From positions 7,502,001-7,566,000 of the forward strand of contig JAYKYS010000016.1 in the NCBI GenBank assembly GCA_036924285.1: a stretch of DNA of 64,000 nucleotides, written 5' to 3'. Position numbers and translations under genes: made by a program. Each line of letters starts with the position of its first letter. Positions within the stretch are counted from its first letter, which is position 1. Positions 38,431 through 51,009 of the stretch are shown in pieces. The notes under the pieces are model-generated. The model was not told where the DNA came from. It did no database searches and worked only from the letters and a program-made list of their open reading frames with translations. The DNA comes from Asterella californica. Taxonomy: Eukaryota > Streptophyta > Marchantiopsida > Marchantiales > Aytoniaceae.

Positions 38431-40538
38431 ATCTTCAATAACCCACATTTAGTAGTAAAAATAATCTCATTTATAATAAAATATATTTCTCCAAGTAATA
38501 AGTACTGATATATTATGTTCTATTTGTAGTAAAGAATTTATTTTAAAATAAATATATTAAAGAAAACTCTACTCGCACATTATTTTGACAAATAAGTAGA
38601 GGTCACCCAAGATCCACCAAAAGATATATATATTCTCCCAAAAATTTGTTTGTGTCTTAAAGCCCAGTATGCGTACCCTTGGTACCTCTTTTCGCGGGTC
38701 CACTTTCATAGAACTAAAAAATATAGCCAAGAGTACCTTTTTCTCGCAGGTCTACTTTCCGGGAAAAAATGAAATATAATCCGAGTATGACTTTTTGATG
38801 ACTACGTATTCATCTTAACTTGGAATCCTATTGAATATATCTTGAAGCAAAAGGGAATCTTTTTTAGATTAAAAGAACATTGAGAAGAAACGAAGCTTTC
38901 ATACTTTTATAGTCATCCTCGGGATTTACACAAAAATTGCTTCTGGTGATAATATATAACTTTTATGTGAGATCTTTAAATAACAAAATATATTAATTTT
39001 AATTACTTAAAATATAAATAAATACAGTACAAAGTTTTAAACACATAGAATTCAAAGTTTTTAGAAGTTCAATGCTTATGGTCATTACTCAAACTCTTTA
39101 GACCTCATCTGTGAGGACAAAGAACAACAAGGATAATCAACAACTGATATGGAGAAAATGTTTTTGTGATATCAATAATTTGTTAGATATTGTTGAAGGG
39201 AAAAATATTTTCTTGGATAGTGTTCAAGAGAACAATTATTTAATGGATAGTATATTACGGATTGCTAATATTTTTATAGTTTTATCTACTTTTTGATTTC
39301 TATAGTGTAATACAGAACTTGAAAATAATTATAATAATCAACCTCTAATACAATAATGTTTATACAAACCGAAGTTCGATAACTATAACAACTGTAGTAA
39401 TAGACCCCGATTACTATAAGCACAATAATCAAACTTCGACTTCTTTGACAATAGTTTAAGAAGTACTATTAAGTACTATACGTGGATTAATCTTTGATAT
39501 CAGTATATCGATTCTTTGTTTTGACAAGATACTCGTTCCCTCATGTGAGATGTTGTAATATCTTGTTTATCTGTACCAACTTATTTAGTATCAGTTCTAA
39601 TTTCTAAAAATATTTCTAAGTTGTTTTACAGTATAATCAAAATTATTTTTTTGGTTTTCATATCTGTTATGCATTATTCTTTTATTATTGACTGCATGTA
39701 TATGACTCTACCCGCATGATATCCGCAATTTATCCGATATGATATAACTTCCAAAGTAAATCTTGAAGTGAAACATCACTATACATTTATATTTATTTGT
39801 TTTAATAACATATAGTTTCATTATACATTTTTATTCGATAATATATGGTTTGGAAATAGAATGAAGGATATCGCTAAGCTTTAATTATTTTTTTTCCATA
39901 TTACTATCATCTGATTACAAATATAGTTCGAATCGAGTCCGTAAGAGCTTTGCTTATAAATAATTGGAGTTGCTCGAAGATACCTCTGTATTCCACTTAG
40001 TTGTTGCCATGATTTCCCATTAGCCTTAAATAAGCGGTATGTTTGTCGCTTGCTGGTTAAGATAATCCCCAAAGATAGAAATTATTTCATATCAGAAGAT
40101 TATAATTGAAGTGACATAAACTGTATAACACACAATGTTGGATTCTTATATATCAAATGTCATGAGTTAAATGAGAAGGTCGCGATGAAAACTGTTTCAG
40201 TTGCTTATCGTCAACAATTCTAGGGGGAAGCCAAAACCTTCATACTCTTGTTTGTGCCTTGACTTGCCAAAGCTTTGATGGCAATATAGAGAGATTCAAA
40301 GAGGAAGTCAACATAACTAATTTGTAGAGCAAAATATTCTCAAGAGGTTGTGTGCAGAACCTTAGACACTGGATCAAACTCATGTCACAACATAATAGCC
40401 AAAGATCTTACACACAATCTTCAACATTCGATCAAGCTCATGTGACTGTATCATAGCCGAAGGTCTCACATACTCTCCTCTATGTTCCCATTCCTAACAA
40501 CCTACGTTACGTCGAGTCACTTGGGGAATACTGAATCA
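38431..40538. other. AT-rich intergenic DNA
   Basis: Strongly AT-rich with no recognisable coding region. Diverged CGAAGTTCGATAACTATAAC-type units at about 39370-39460 resemble those at 37.9-38.05 kb. A direct repeat of the GGTCTTACACA / AAGGTCTCACATA kind lies at 40405-40475. Confidence 0.45.
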
Positions 40539-40574
40539 TCTCCTTCCAACTACTCTAGAGTAGTTGGAAGGAGA
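40539..40574. repeat. Perfect 36-bp palindrome
   Basis: An 18-base arm (TCTCCTTCCAACTACTCT) is followed immediately by its exact reverse complement, with no spacer. It lies 690 bp beyond the stop codon of the minus-strand MATE gene, close to where AT-rich spacer gives way to balanced genic DNA. Confidence 0.9.
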
Positions 40575-41263
40575 GGGTCAAGTCCATTGTACAGAGAAAA
40601 TCAGCTGTAGTTTACTTGTCCAACGCGTGACCGCCTGGTTGTTGCTCCTTATGATTCATGGTAACAATCGGCAACACTAGATCTGCTTCACCCCGCATCG
40701 TGTGCTACGCTTTTAGAATTCAGTGGGTTAGATCACGCAGGCATAAAGGTTTAGTGAGCCCAGCATCCGAAACTCTTCCGCTTCATCTTGTCACTGAACA
40801 GGATCGGTTGGAACGACTTTTTGCTCGATGTTTGAGATGCCTCTGGCTACGAATCCCCCCTCCTCGTAAGTTAAAAGCAAAATTTACCCCCACCGTCGAC
40901 CTAAATGCTGCCAGTTTTGACTTAACGGACCGAAGCTCCTGCGAATTAACTTCTCTTTTGCAGATTCCGCAGAACGTCTCGCTAGCTCATCTCGCAAATG
41001 CTTGTTGATTTCGCTTGTAGGACTGAACTTCATAGCAGATACCCCACTGTATAAGAGAAGCTCCCCTTAATCGTCAGAGATGGAGTATGAATTCGAACCT
41101 TAACATGCAAAAAGAATATACGATCTGAAGCGTCCTTCCTCTGGAATATGATGACCTTGCCTGTGGGCTAAGATAACGATTGGCAATCGCTTGAAATGAA
41201 ATCGCTCGTCAACTAAACCTGTGACCAACATTTACGGTGGTGGTAAATCTCCCTTACCTTCTG
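40575..41263 (-). other. MATE 3' flank
   Basis: Balanced composition suggests the transcribed 3' untranslated region of the MATE gene. An open frame at 40658-41008 on the opposite strand matches no family I know and is probably chance. Confidence 0.35.
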
Positions 41264-44200
41264 CTACTTGCTTTCCGTTGCTGGGAGGAGAGGACCGGCG
41301 TGCACTCGCTGCAGGGCTTCGGCGGCCTGTCATGCGCAAAATACAGTAGTCAATCGGTCAGAAATGCACATTCTGCACTTTTGAGACGAGAGTTCTTGGT
41401 TCTAAGGAGAGCACGAAGCTAAGCTTAGGACTGTCAGAACCCCTAACCCTTAACTAACCTAGCATCACTCTCACCGGACACGGACGAGCATAACCGGGTA
41501 AACTTACCACTTTGTTCCAGTTCAGTCTCGCAATCAGGATGACCAGAAGCAGCGACTGCGTGAACTGCCCAAGTAGAAGTCCCATCCATAAACCCTGCAG
41601 AAGCCAGAGGCCAAATCAGTCACCTCTTCCTTACTGACAAGAATACGCAGGCCTACGATATCCGGACAATCCGTCATTCGGTAACGTAGTCACAACCATG
41701 TGCTAACTATTCTGTCGGCCGCAGCAGCCTGCGTGTTGGCGTCGCACCCCAGCAGAGCGACGGCGGCTGGAACCAACGGTAGATCCGTGTGACTAGAACT
41801 TTGGGACTCGGGACTCTGGCATTCGGCACTTCCTTCGTACGTACCCTCGCATTCCACTCTTCGTACGTACCCTCGATCCCCCAGGGCGGATCCGCTTGCC
41901 ACCCCGAGCATTTCATCCGGACAGGTAAAGTACAGAAAGGTAACGTAACGTAATCCAAATGGAAGCGATCAAACACGATGCCTGAGACAGCAGGAAGATG
42001 GGTCGACCACGTGAACGACAACCCTCCAAAGAGAAAACAGATGTTCATTCGTGTAGCTCCAAGGTTTCAACTACGAGGAGCCGAACTAACGGGAAGAGGT
42101 AGCAGTGATTTCCTTCGTACGTACCCTCGCATTCAACTGCATCGTGAAGCCCATGAATAAGCCCGACGGAAGACCGACGATGTAGAAAGCCGTCAAATTA
42201 ATGATCGCACCAACGTCCTGTCGCCCGCACCCTCTCGCAATACCTTCACACAACGGACGAGCATATGGGGAGTGAGATCAACCCGTGAGTCATTTACTAG
42301 CGTGGCAGCACGAACTTGTTGAGAGAGGTGCATCGACATAATGGAATTCCCCAGCTGAGATTCATTCGAAGTCTGACTGACCAACCTGAGAGTACTCCTT
42401 GAATTCCATCGAAAATAGCCGAGAGGGCAATCAGTGGCATGAGGTCTGCAACGTTTCGAATCACTTCTTCCACGTCAGTAAACGCCCTCCCCCATACATG
42501 CCGAGCTAGGATCATGGCAGTCGCTAAACACATTGCACAACAGATCGATATTCCAAACACCACTTTTCCAGCGAGCTTGGCCGCATGTGGACGATACGCT
42601 CCAAGCTCGTTCGAGACTCTCGTGCTGCAGGACAAGAACATCACAGAATCAGTCAGTACTCGCGCGTGCTCATCGCGCTCACATGGCGGACATTACTTCA
42701 CACTCAAGGCGGAATGACGTCTCTCATGTGACGATTACAGCGGAATGTCGGCAATATTGACTGACTGAACATCACACAACTGGCCAGTGCGGGAAGGCGT
42801 TGTCTCACCCACCTTACGGCGGCACTGAGTCCAATAGGAATGTTGAATGCCAAGTTCGTAGTGTTCAGACTGCAAAAATCAGGCAAAGTATCAGCAACGC
42901 ACGCACGGCTCTAGTTGCCGACTCCATTTTGAAGGAACAGCTACGATCCGGATCCGCTCTTCCAGACCGTCTCAGACAGACGTGCACGACACTCCGTCGC
43001 CAATTCATGCTTAAACACTGTAATCTTTCTCATATCACGATTTCGGTCGCGCGTTCATCTGGTGGGTGGAGGATGACCGCTTAAAGCACTCGAGCGAGCT
43101 CACGTAAGGTACGATGCATGCTATCGAGCTCATCCGTGCTTGCCTGCCTACCTTGGCGTGGGGCGGCTCTAACTAAAGCCTACGGACCGGACCTTACGGA
43201 GTCGCCGGAGTAAGCAAGAGTACCTGATAGCGAGAAGCGACAGCTGCAGCTGTGGATTGGGCAGCAGGCCAGCAGCGAGCACCAGCAATTCAACGGTCCA
43301 GTACTCTAAGCTGGAAATTCACAAGAAGAAAGTATGGAATTAGAACCGTGTAAAAACTCCAAATGAGAGCAATTTACTCCCGAACTCAGTCATGAAACAG
43401 GAGGGGATCGTGGCATACCACAACATGAAGGTGGAAGGGATAGCCAGCTTCAAGTAGAGTCCAACGTTCCTGAATGCATCCCAAGTGAAGCCGGTCCAGG
43501 TTTTCTTGTACTTGCCGGAGCCCCAAGTGTAGATGGAGAGAATAGTGAGCAAGAATGAGTAGGAAAGAGTGGTCGCCATCGCTCCCCCGGTGAAGCCGAG
43601 GCTGAAAGTGACAATGAGGAGCTGACAAATTATAATGTGGAACACGACCGCTAACCCGGCGCAGACAAGGAGTGGGATCACCACACTCTGCGACTGCAAA
43701 TATTTGACGATCGGTTGCAGTAAGGCTGCACCGAACACTCCTGGCACAGAGTAAATTAAATACTGTACGGCCATCTTGGCGATCACGGGGTCCTGCCCCA
43801 ACGCCACAAGCACTGTTTCCATATTCATCCACAAAATCAACACGCATACGGACACTGCGAAGCCCACGATCCACGAAGCTTGCAGGTACACTCCGAGCAT
43901 GTGGTAGTTTTTTGCTCCGTACGCTTGTCCGCATAGCGTTTCCATCGTACTCGCTAACCCCAGCTGCGCACCCAGCAAGCAAGGAAACAGTACTCAGACG
44001 ATGAACGAACTTACTTCGGAGAATAATCCAATTTTCAAAGTCGTGATCACGAGTCAAACCTGATAATCTGCTACCTGCTCGCTTGGTCTAACCAACTCGT
44101 GACTCACTTGCGAGCTAGCTAGCTGTGCAGCAAGAGAGGGAAAATCTCCAGCTCCAAAAGCTTATAGTGTAACCAAACTTCAAGTCAAAACAAAACATCG

Positions 44201-44537
44201 ATCATGTCCTCACCATCACAGTGAAACCAGTGACGCTGGCGAATGAAGTGGCTATTGATGCACTCGAAAGCTCCAGCTCTCCTAAGTGGCCTACGAACAT
44301 GAGGGTGATGACAAGGATCGAAAATCCTGCTACATTGAACAGACTGAGTGGCCATGCGAGATAAAATGCCTTCTTGACCTCCTCCCATACCACAGGTCCT
44401 TCTTCATCGTCGCTTTCGACATATTTCGGTACGAACGACTGTGTTTTCGTCGGTGTAGTCTCTTTAGCCGGAGGAAAGGAACCAGTATCCGTCGACTCTG
44501 GTAGCAGAGGTGCGTTGAGAGAGCTATAGGATCCCAT
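41264..44537 (-). CDS. MATE/DTX family multidrug and toxin extrusion transporter
   Basis: A membrane antiporter that exports organic cations, flavonoids or similar solutes, usually driven by H+; the substrate here is unknown. Exons (minus): 44537-44214, 43963-43419, 43310-43224, 42869-42813, 42624-42386, 42243-42125, 41594-41508, 41326-41264. All borders are GT-AG, phases agree, and the total is 506 residues, the normal plant DTX length. Family landmarks: an acidic cytosolic N terminus of ~50 residues then EVKKAFYLAWPLSLFNVAGF, STMETLCGQAYGAKNYHMLG, YLIYSVPGVFGAALLQPIVK, CLEYWTVELLVLAAGLLPNP, IPIGLSAAV, STRVSNELGAYRPHAA and FYIVGLPSGLFMGF. Hydrophobic segments fit 12 helices in two bundles. 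The ATG is the only one ahead of the conserved first helix. The gene converges on MED13. No lesion is seen, so it looks functional. Confidence 0.92.
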
Positions 44538-46424
44538 GATTTCTGTCGGACGCGCGCTCGCTCGCTCGCTCCAAGTGAAACAGATTCTCCCGAGGCAAGC
44601 GCAGGTCAGCCCTTCTATGCAAGAAAAATCCGTACGTTCATTGCTGCTCTACTAGCCGAGAAACGATCTCCTTCTCGCTCGTGCAGATACAGATTTAAGC
44701 CGCACCAATTATGTAATTTCTCAGTACTACTGCGTCGTCTCTGTATTGTGTTGTCAATTCCAGTAGATCTCGACTCTCTATGAAAACGTTAACGACTCGT
44801 GTTGGTTTCCTTGATCAGTCCAGTTAAGTCAGCGATCTACCAGGCGGGAAGAGATTTACTACTGAACTCTACTGCCGCAATGACTATAAATCCGAGACAA
44901 AGGAAGTGAGAGCAAACAAACGTGTTGCCTCCCGACCTTCCTCGTCGAGAAGAAACATCGCTTTCCGCTCTGCTCTCTTATAGCGTCTGTCGTCGGGTCA
45001 GATGAGGAGATTCACTGGCACGACTGTCGGCGGAACCCAGCAGAGCAGAAGGGGAAGATGGGCCCACGTGCTCTGGCCCAACGATTGATTGATTTGAGCT
45101 ACAGATTGACCATGTAGCACTGACACTTTGGGCCTCATACTGAGGCGGGTCTTGTGGCAGGCTCCCGAAGCTGTACGAATTATAACTGGTACCCATGAAC
45201 GATGATTATCTTAATTCTTTCAAGGAGGCTCGGTAAGGCAAGTGCGCGCCTGCACTGGTCCGGACCGACCCGCTTCCAGTGCTACTACGTAAGGACTTTG
45301 TTCTAAAGCTAAATGTGTCATCGTGTCATCGAGTCATCGAGTCATCGTAGCAGCATCTCGTGGCAGGGCCTTCTCCACTTCTCCACTTCTCCCTCATGTA
45401 TGATTTCCTCTCGTTGCACTGATCGTGCTTTTTTGTATTAATTATAACCCAAAAAAAGTACCACCCATAGTCTCAGTTCAAACATGATGTGGCGCAGACT
45501 GTGTTGCCACGACATCCCTTCCTTGCAGCAGAACGCTTCGACTGTTTGTTCGTATCGTTCGGCCAAGTGGGTACGCTTCTCTCACCTCCGTAGCTCATCA
45601 GAGCTATTCCCGCCACCACGAGTTCACTGGCCGCGCATACATGCTTCCCGAGTTTGACGAGTTGCGGCTCGCGAGATTCTGCGGCATCACTCCAACGAGT
45701 AGATGGTGTTCTGATTCTAGGCTCAACTGTACGTGAACTCGTGACTACGTCAGTCAGCCAGGCCAGGCCAGGGCGGGCCGCGGTCCTTGAAAGGGAAGAC
45801 GTGGTAAACTCAAACACTAGAAACAGTTGTGTGCACTATCAGTTCTCTACAGTAGCGATGATGAGGCAGTCTAGCTGAAGGCGAATGTTCGGCCTTCTGC
45901 GCATCCAAGCCGCCCCGCACGCTCGTAGTTCCCAGTTCGCAGGCCCGTGAATATATCCTATATTTCGTTATCTGTACGCATTCTGCATGACAGGGCAGTC
46001 GTTGGGTGGTTAGAATTCTCGATCATCCAGCCGTGAAAGTTCCTACGACGTACCTACTTGTCTCGCAGTCCACAGGACACGATAGTACGACTGGACTCTC
46101 GACCTCTCTGTTGCTTTTCATAACACATAATTGAAAGTCAGTCAAGGTGCGGAAAATGGGTCTGCAAGTTCCATGTATCCATCCAGGTCACCTACTGGGC
46201 CCATCCAAGAGGAGGTCGTGTAGGGCCCGATCAAACTTGACATTCGTATTGGGAGGTTGATCAAACCAAAGATTGTCGAAATTTCTGCAGAGGTTTTGGA
46301 TCACAAATATAACTTGAGATTTCAGTTCTAGTTAAGTTCTAAAGTTTCGAAAATAATTTGAGTTCAAAACGAGTTGGTTTCAGTTCAATGCAGTTCCATC
46401 TTGAACACTACTGCAATTTTGGGT
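44538..46424. other. MATE upstream region with short tandem repeats
   Basis: Contains the MATE promoter and leader, unresolved. An 8-bp tandem run (G[T/A]GTCATC, four units) lies at 45315-45346 and a TTCTCCAC run at about 45370-45392. Open frames on both strands (for example 45473-45817) look accidental. From about 46100 the DNA becomes AT-rich. Confidence 0.45.
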
Positions 46425-47000
46425 GATTTAATATGCGAAATGCATCTTATATTACAAAGGGAATAACAGTTTATTGTTACTCCATTATAACTATGTAAGA
46501 TGCAAACCGCATCATAATTTAAGATGTAAAACGAATCATACTGGTCACATCTTAAAGAAATCTTCAATGTATCTTAAATGTATAGTAAATATCCGATGCA
46601 ATTTGTTTTCTAAATTTACTACACAGATTGCATCTTAAAATCAAGATGTTGCTTACATCTTAAATTTAAGATCCCATATATCTTATATTTCACATGCAGA
46701 TTGCATCTTCAGTCAGATATGGTGAGCATCTTAAATTGCACCTAAACATAAGATATATAATGCATCTTTAAGTTAAGATATGATTTGCATCATAAATTGT
46801 ATCTCAACTTAGATACAAAAGTTATCTTTAGTTAAAGACTAATATGCATCATAAACTGCATCTTAATTTCAGATTATCTTTATTATAAGATAAATTGAGT
46901 ATCATGAATCATGATAGCATTTCCGTTTTAAATGTACGATTCGACTTGTAGCTTTAGCTTAAGATGCACTTTGCATCTTTCTTATTTTAAGATGCAATAT
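46425..47000. repeat. Array of self-complementary CATCTTAAAT motif (right)
   Basis: More than ten copies of GCATCTTA/GCATCATAA and their complements occur in under 600 bp, for example around 46497-46533, 46627-46675, 46760-46803 and 46960-46995. Spacing is irregular. The motif equals that at 38070-38430. Confidence 0.65.
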
Positions 47001-49309
47001 AACATATTATGTTCTTCAGACTATATACATATGGTAATGAATATGTTTGGACTTTTGGTGAGAATGATTTATATTTTGAGAATGCATTATAGATTTTTGA
47101 TGATTTAGACATTTACATAAATAGCTCGAAAGGAAAATCAAGTCTTTCATTATACACACAAAAATTTGTACACATGTAGACAGACGTAAAGTGTGTTAAA
47201 CCCAAAATAAACAAAGCGTGAAGTCTAATGCATTGGAATACTAATTTTAACCGTAAGTATTATAAGACCTATCCTTTATTGTCCATGTGCACTGAATGCA
47301 AAAGATGTATGTTTCTTTGTCGCTAGAGCTCAAACAGTCTTGAACTCGAGACACAACTCTCGAACCAGAAGTCTGTCATACAAGCAAACAAATAAGTTAA
47401 TCTATAAAAATCATGATGCAAGAAACCGAAAAAGAAAAAGAATCATGAATCTCAAATCTATCTTACTTGTCTCGTGCACGTCTTTCCTCCTCGCCTGAGT
47501 CATCAGAGCATGGTAACAACTCCTATTGGAAAAGCATCATTGGAGGTAGATGCATGTGCTTGAAAGACCTACATAAGAAAAAAATATTAGTTACAGGCTA
47601 TCATCAGAAGAAAAAGAAATGGTTGTCTCAACCATTTCTTGGTTGCCAAGAAATGTTTTCTTGGCAATAAAAATTAAGGAATCTCAAACAAGACACGCAT
47701 ATTTCAAACCAAAAGCTTGCTATACGAGAAAACAATATACATAAAATCAACTAAAATATGATGCAAGAAGCTCAACTGACAATGAAAGTGAATTATGCTA
47801 ATATGTTACTTTTTTCTTTTGCTCTCGTAAGTCTTCCTTTCTTGCTCTTTTATCTTGTGCATGTCTTCGCTCCTTCCTCAAATCATTTGAGCATGAGATA
47901 ACAACTCCTACTTGATTTGATGTAGATGCGCGTGCTTGGAGAACCTATAAATGAAATAACCTATTCACATTAAAGTATCATTAGAACTAAAAAAAATTAA
48001 TCACTTAGATAAAAGTATACCTATTCTTTCTTCTCGGTCATATAAGCCCACAATTTCTACGTTCCATGATCTTCAAAGTATGCAACCTCTTACAGTTCAG
48101 GAGATCTCTTCTCCTTTTCTACACATGCATCTTAGTACAAGTTGGAATAATAATTATATTTAATTAACAATATCTAATATAGTATAAGAAATAATGCAGA
48201 CAAAAAAACTTACAAAGTTTGCTTTTCACAGCGGAAAGCCACCTTGGGAAAGCCACCTTGGAAAATCAATTGGGTGTTTATTTTGTCGTTTTTTGGACAC
48301 GTTATGCTGCTTCGATTATCAAACATGAAGGTTGATCATACTTCTCAACCATGCCCTTCAATATCTCTAGTCTTTTCAAGATAAGTCAGAAATTCAGAAA
48401 TTATAAATATAAATGAAGAATTCAAAACTCTATGTACTAATATCAGTTTGTGAGGATGTCCAATGTCTCTGATGATTCGTGTCCTTCCTTCATTTCTTCA
48501 TTGGCAATCTCCAGATCAATCTCCACATCTTTTATCTGACAAGCTATATCGAAGGGCATCTTTCAAGAAAGCTTCTTCAAGAGGACTTCGAAGCTCATAT
48601 TTCAAGAAAGCTTCGAAGTCCTCTTGATGAATATTAAGAGGACAAGTTGATTCATCACCTATAGTCATGTCTTTAAGTATCTTTTTATTTTTTGACCACA
48701 CTCATATCGACGATGGAAGGACCATTGCTAAACCTCCCCCTCAATCTCTTGTCAGACTCTGATCAACTCAACGTTCTCAATTCCGACAAAGCGCAATCTC
48801 AACCTTGCATCCTAAAAATGAACATGCAAAGTTTTGTTATAAACACACTTTAATGTTAACGTGCATATTTGAATAAATTATGTCAACACAATACTATTTT
48901 ATCACCTTCATGATGTCCAAATAAGGAGAGTGACTCCTCGAGGTGGAGTGCTCCTCACGTTACAACCCTCTGCTTTCTACTTGGAAATATTACGTACCAG
49001 ATGTTAAAACCTTCAAATACTTCATGACATATATACTTGCGAGTGTTTAATCAGTTTGCTGTGTCTGTAATGTGAAGAACAAAAATCCATATGAAACGTA
49101 ACGACTTGCCAACACACAGAAAGTGTAAGACATTCTATAGTGATAGAAGAACCCGTGAAGTCATTTACTATATCCAAGAGAGGAGACAATTGTCTGCTAT
49201 ACTTGTCTACTATCTGTTAATAATTATAACAAAGATCAACATTAACCAAGCTTGAAGACCAGATGATAATTCATTTCAGGATCTGGAATATAAAAGTTAG
49301 AATAAATGT
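47001..49309. repeat. AT-rich spacer with a diverged tandem duplication
   Basis: Segments 47330-47640 and 47680-47990 are diverged direct copies (shared GACACAACTCT/GACACGCATAT, ATGATGCAAGAA, GTGCA.GTCTT.C and AGCATG..AACAACTCCTA lines). An 18-bp perfect inverted repeat lies at 48578-48595 and 48609-48626. No protein family is recognisable; this may be decayed transposon sequence. Confidence 0.5.
48578..48626. repeat. 18-bp perfect inverted repeat
   Basis: CAAGAGGACTTCGAAGCT at 48578-48595 is matched by its exact reverse complement at 48609-48626, with a 13-base loop. It could form a stable hairpin or be the relic of a local foldback event. Confidence 0.8.
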
Positions 49310-50330
49310 TTGCAATGTCTAACTTACATTGAAATTCATTAAAGAATGAAACTAAATACAATAACTGCATTACTTAAACCTATGATTTGAAAGAGCTGTA
49401 GTCAGTGCCTTCTGCCAGAACAACGAGAGTAAAGTGATAGACGTTGAAAATGAGCCTGAAGTGAGTGGTCTACAATAACATATGGACATGAGTACCTAAC
49501 TTACACTGAATTGGACTATGTAAGTGTTAAGAATGAAACTAAATATAGTAACTGTATTACTTAAACCCATCATTTGTAAGAGCTAAGCATCAGCTTGTCC
49601 AAATCTCAAATGTTAGATCGTAAGTTGTTGTGGCCTTGTGGTACCTAACCGGCAAACACCTGTCATAAGGAAATTTCTATCGTTAGAGAAGGTTCTGAAG
49701 TTATCAGATTTCATTTTTCAGGAATAGGTTTGTACTGAAATCTCTTGAAATGAAGACGGGTGAGCTTTAAGTAGAGTATTGAGCCAAACAGAGTAAAAAT
49801 ACTATACTTACAAATATAGCTTGAAACTGAATTCAAAGTGTTATACAAAGATACTTAAAACAATACCTGAGTTAAAAACTGTAGTTAGTATCCAGATTCC
49901 TTCTGCCCAAAAAGAAATTTGCATCATCTTCATTACGTAGCTCTCTAACGCGTTACAAGCTGCAAAAAGACCAACTAGTATGAATTTGATATAAGTACCA
50001 AAAGAACTTTAAAGTGTCGGATGATTTTGATCGTCTTATCGATATCTCGTAACATATTTCCTGGTAGAGTAATCAGTGTGTGACTCCATGCTTTACTTTG
50101 TATATTGAAGGGGAAGGAAGTAAAATCTAGTTCGTTCTGATCTTAGCTCGTTCAAATCATGGATTTAAGTAAAGCAGTTAATGTATTTAGTTTCATTCTT
50201 AACACTTACATAATTCAATGTAAGTTAGACACTCACGTCCAGATGTTATTGTAGACCACTCATTTTGGGCTCATTTTCAAAGTCTACCACTTTGCTCTCG
50301 TTGGTACAGAAGGCGTCCAGTCCAGACCTA
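49310..50330. repeat. Direct and inverted copies of a ~190-bp segment
   Basis: The stretch 49410-49610 (GAACAACGAGAGTAAAGTG-like start, GTGAGTGGTCTACAATAACA, GTTAAGAATGAAACTAAATA) has an inverted copy at about 50140-50320 and a partial direct copy at about 49310-49410. The arrangement resembles long inverted ends of a small element. No coding sequence is seen between them. Confidence 0.6.
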
Positions 50331-50544
50331 GGTCAAGAGCGTAACGATTGTTTCCAAAGTCGTTATTTTCTATACCTCACATTCTCACAATTATATTCAA
50401 CCTATCCAACTACATCTTTGGAATCCACCTGAACCACTAGCTCCATTTCTATCATCGTTCCCTTCCTCACTCATGACTACCAATCTCCTCTTAAAAGCTT
50501 AAACACAGAAGAAATTTCAACCACAGACATTCACGTCGAGTTCA

Positions 50545-51007
50545 TCATCGTATCTATCAGATTTTACGTGAAGATTGTCAGGAAAACGTAAAGTTCCTGG
50601 TTGTGGAGATATCATGTGCTGAACAAAGACAAGAAAAAGAGAAACAACCTGAGATCTGAGTGATAAGTAATCTATACCAACCTCCTAAAACAAGTTTTGG
50701 ATCTCAACCTAGACCCAAAACTATGAAGAGCAGCTCAAAGCAAACAAAACGTCCTTTATATGTTAACAAAAAGCTTTGCATCAATATCACGCAATTCAAA
50801 CCCAGTCCAAACAATATCTATGTACAAGCCTTCAGCTAAAACTAGCTATCACAACCAACTAGAACTCTAACGAATCCAAAAAGATGAAAACCGTAGCGAA
50901 GAAACCAAAGAAGACCTATCTGAGAACTTCCTCTTTTTATCAAACGGTCTTCATATATCGATACGGTCTTCCTCCTTGACTCCTTTGGTTCCAAGAACTT
51001 TCAGATC
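50545..51007 (+). mobile_element. Fragment (copy C) of the nested-repeat family
   Basis: Parallels copy B from its left end: GGAAAACGTAAAGTTCCTGG, GTGCTGAACAAAGACAAGAA, ATGTACAAGCCTTCAGCTAA and a GACTCCTTTGGTTCCAAGAA end. Similarity stops at about 51007, where sequence of the reverse-transcriptase pseudogene begins on the other strand. It is truncated and lacks the tandem array. Confidence 0.7.
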
Positions 51008-51009
51008 AC

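Noticed and set aside
40658..41008. 116-codon plus-strand open frame
   Set aside because: Antisense to the MATE 3' flank, with no domain and no conserved pattern.
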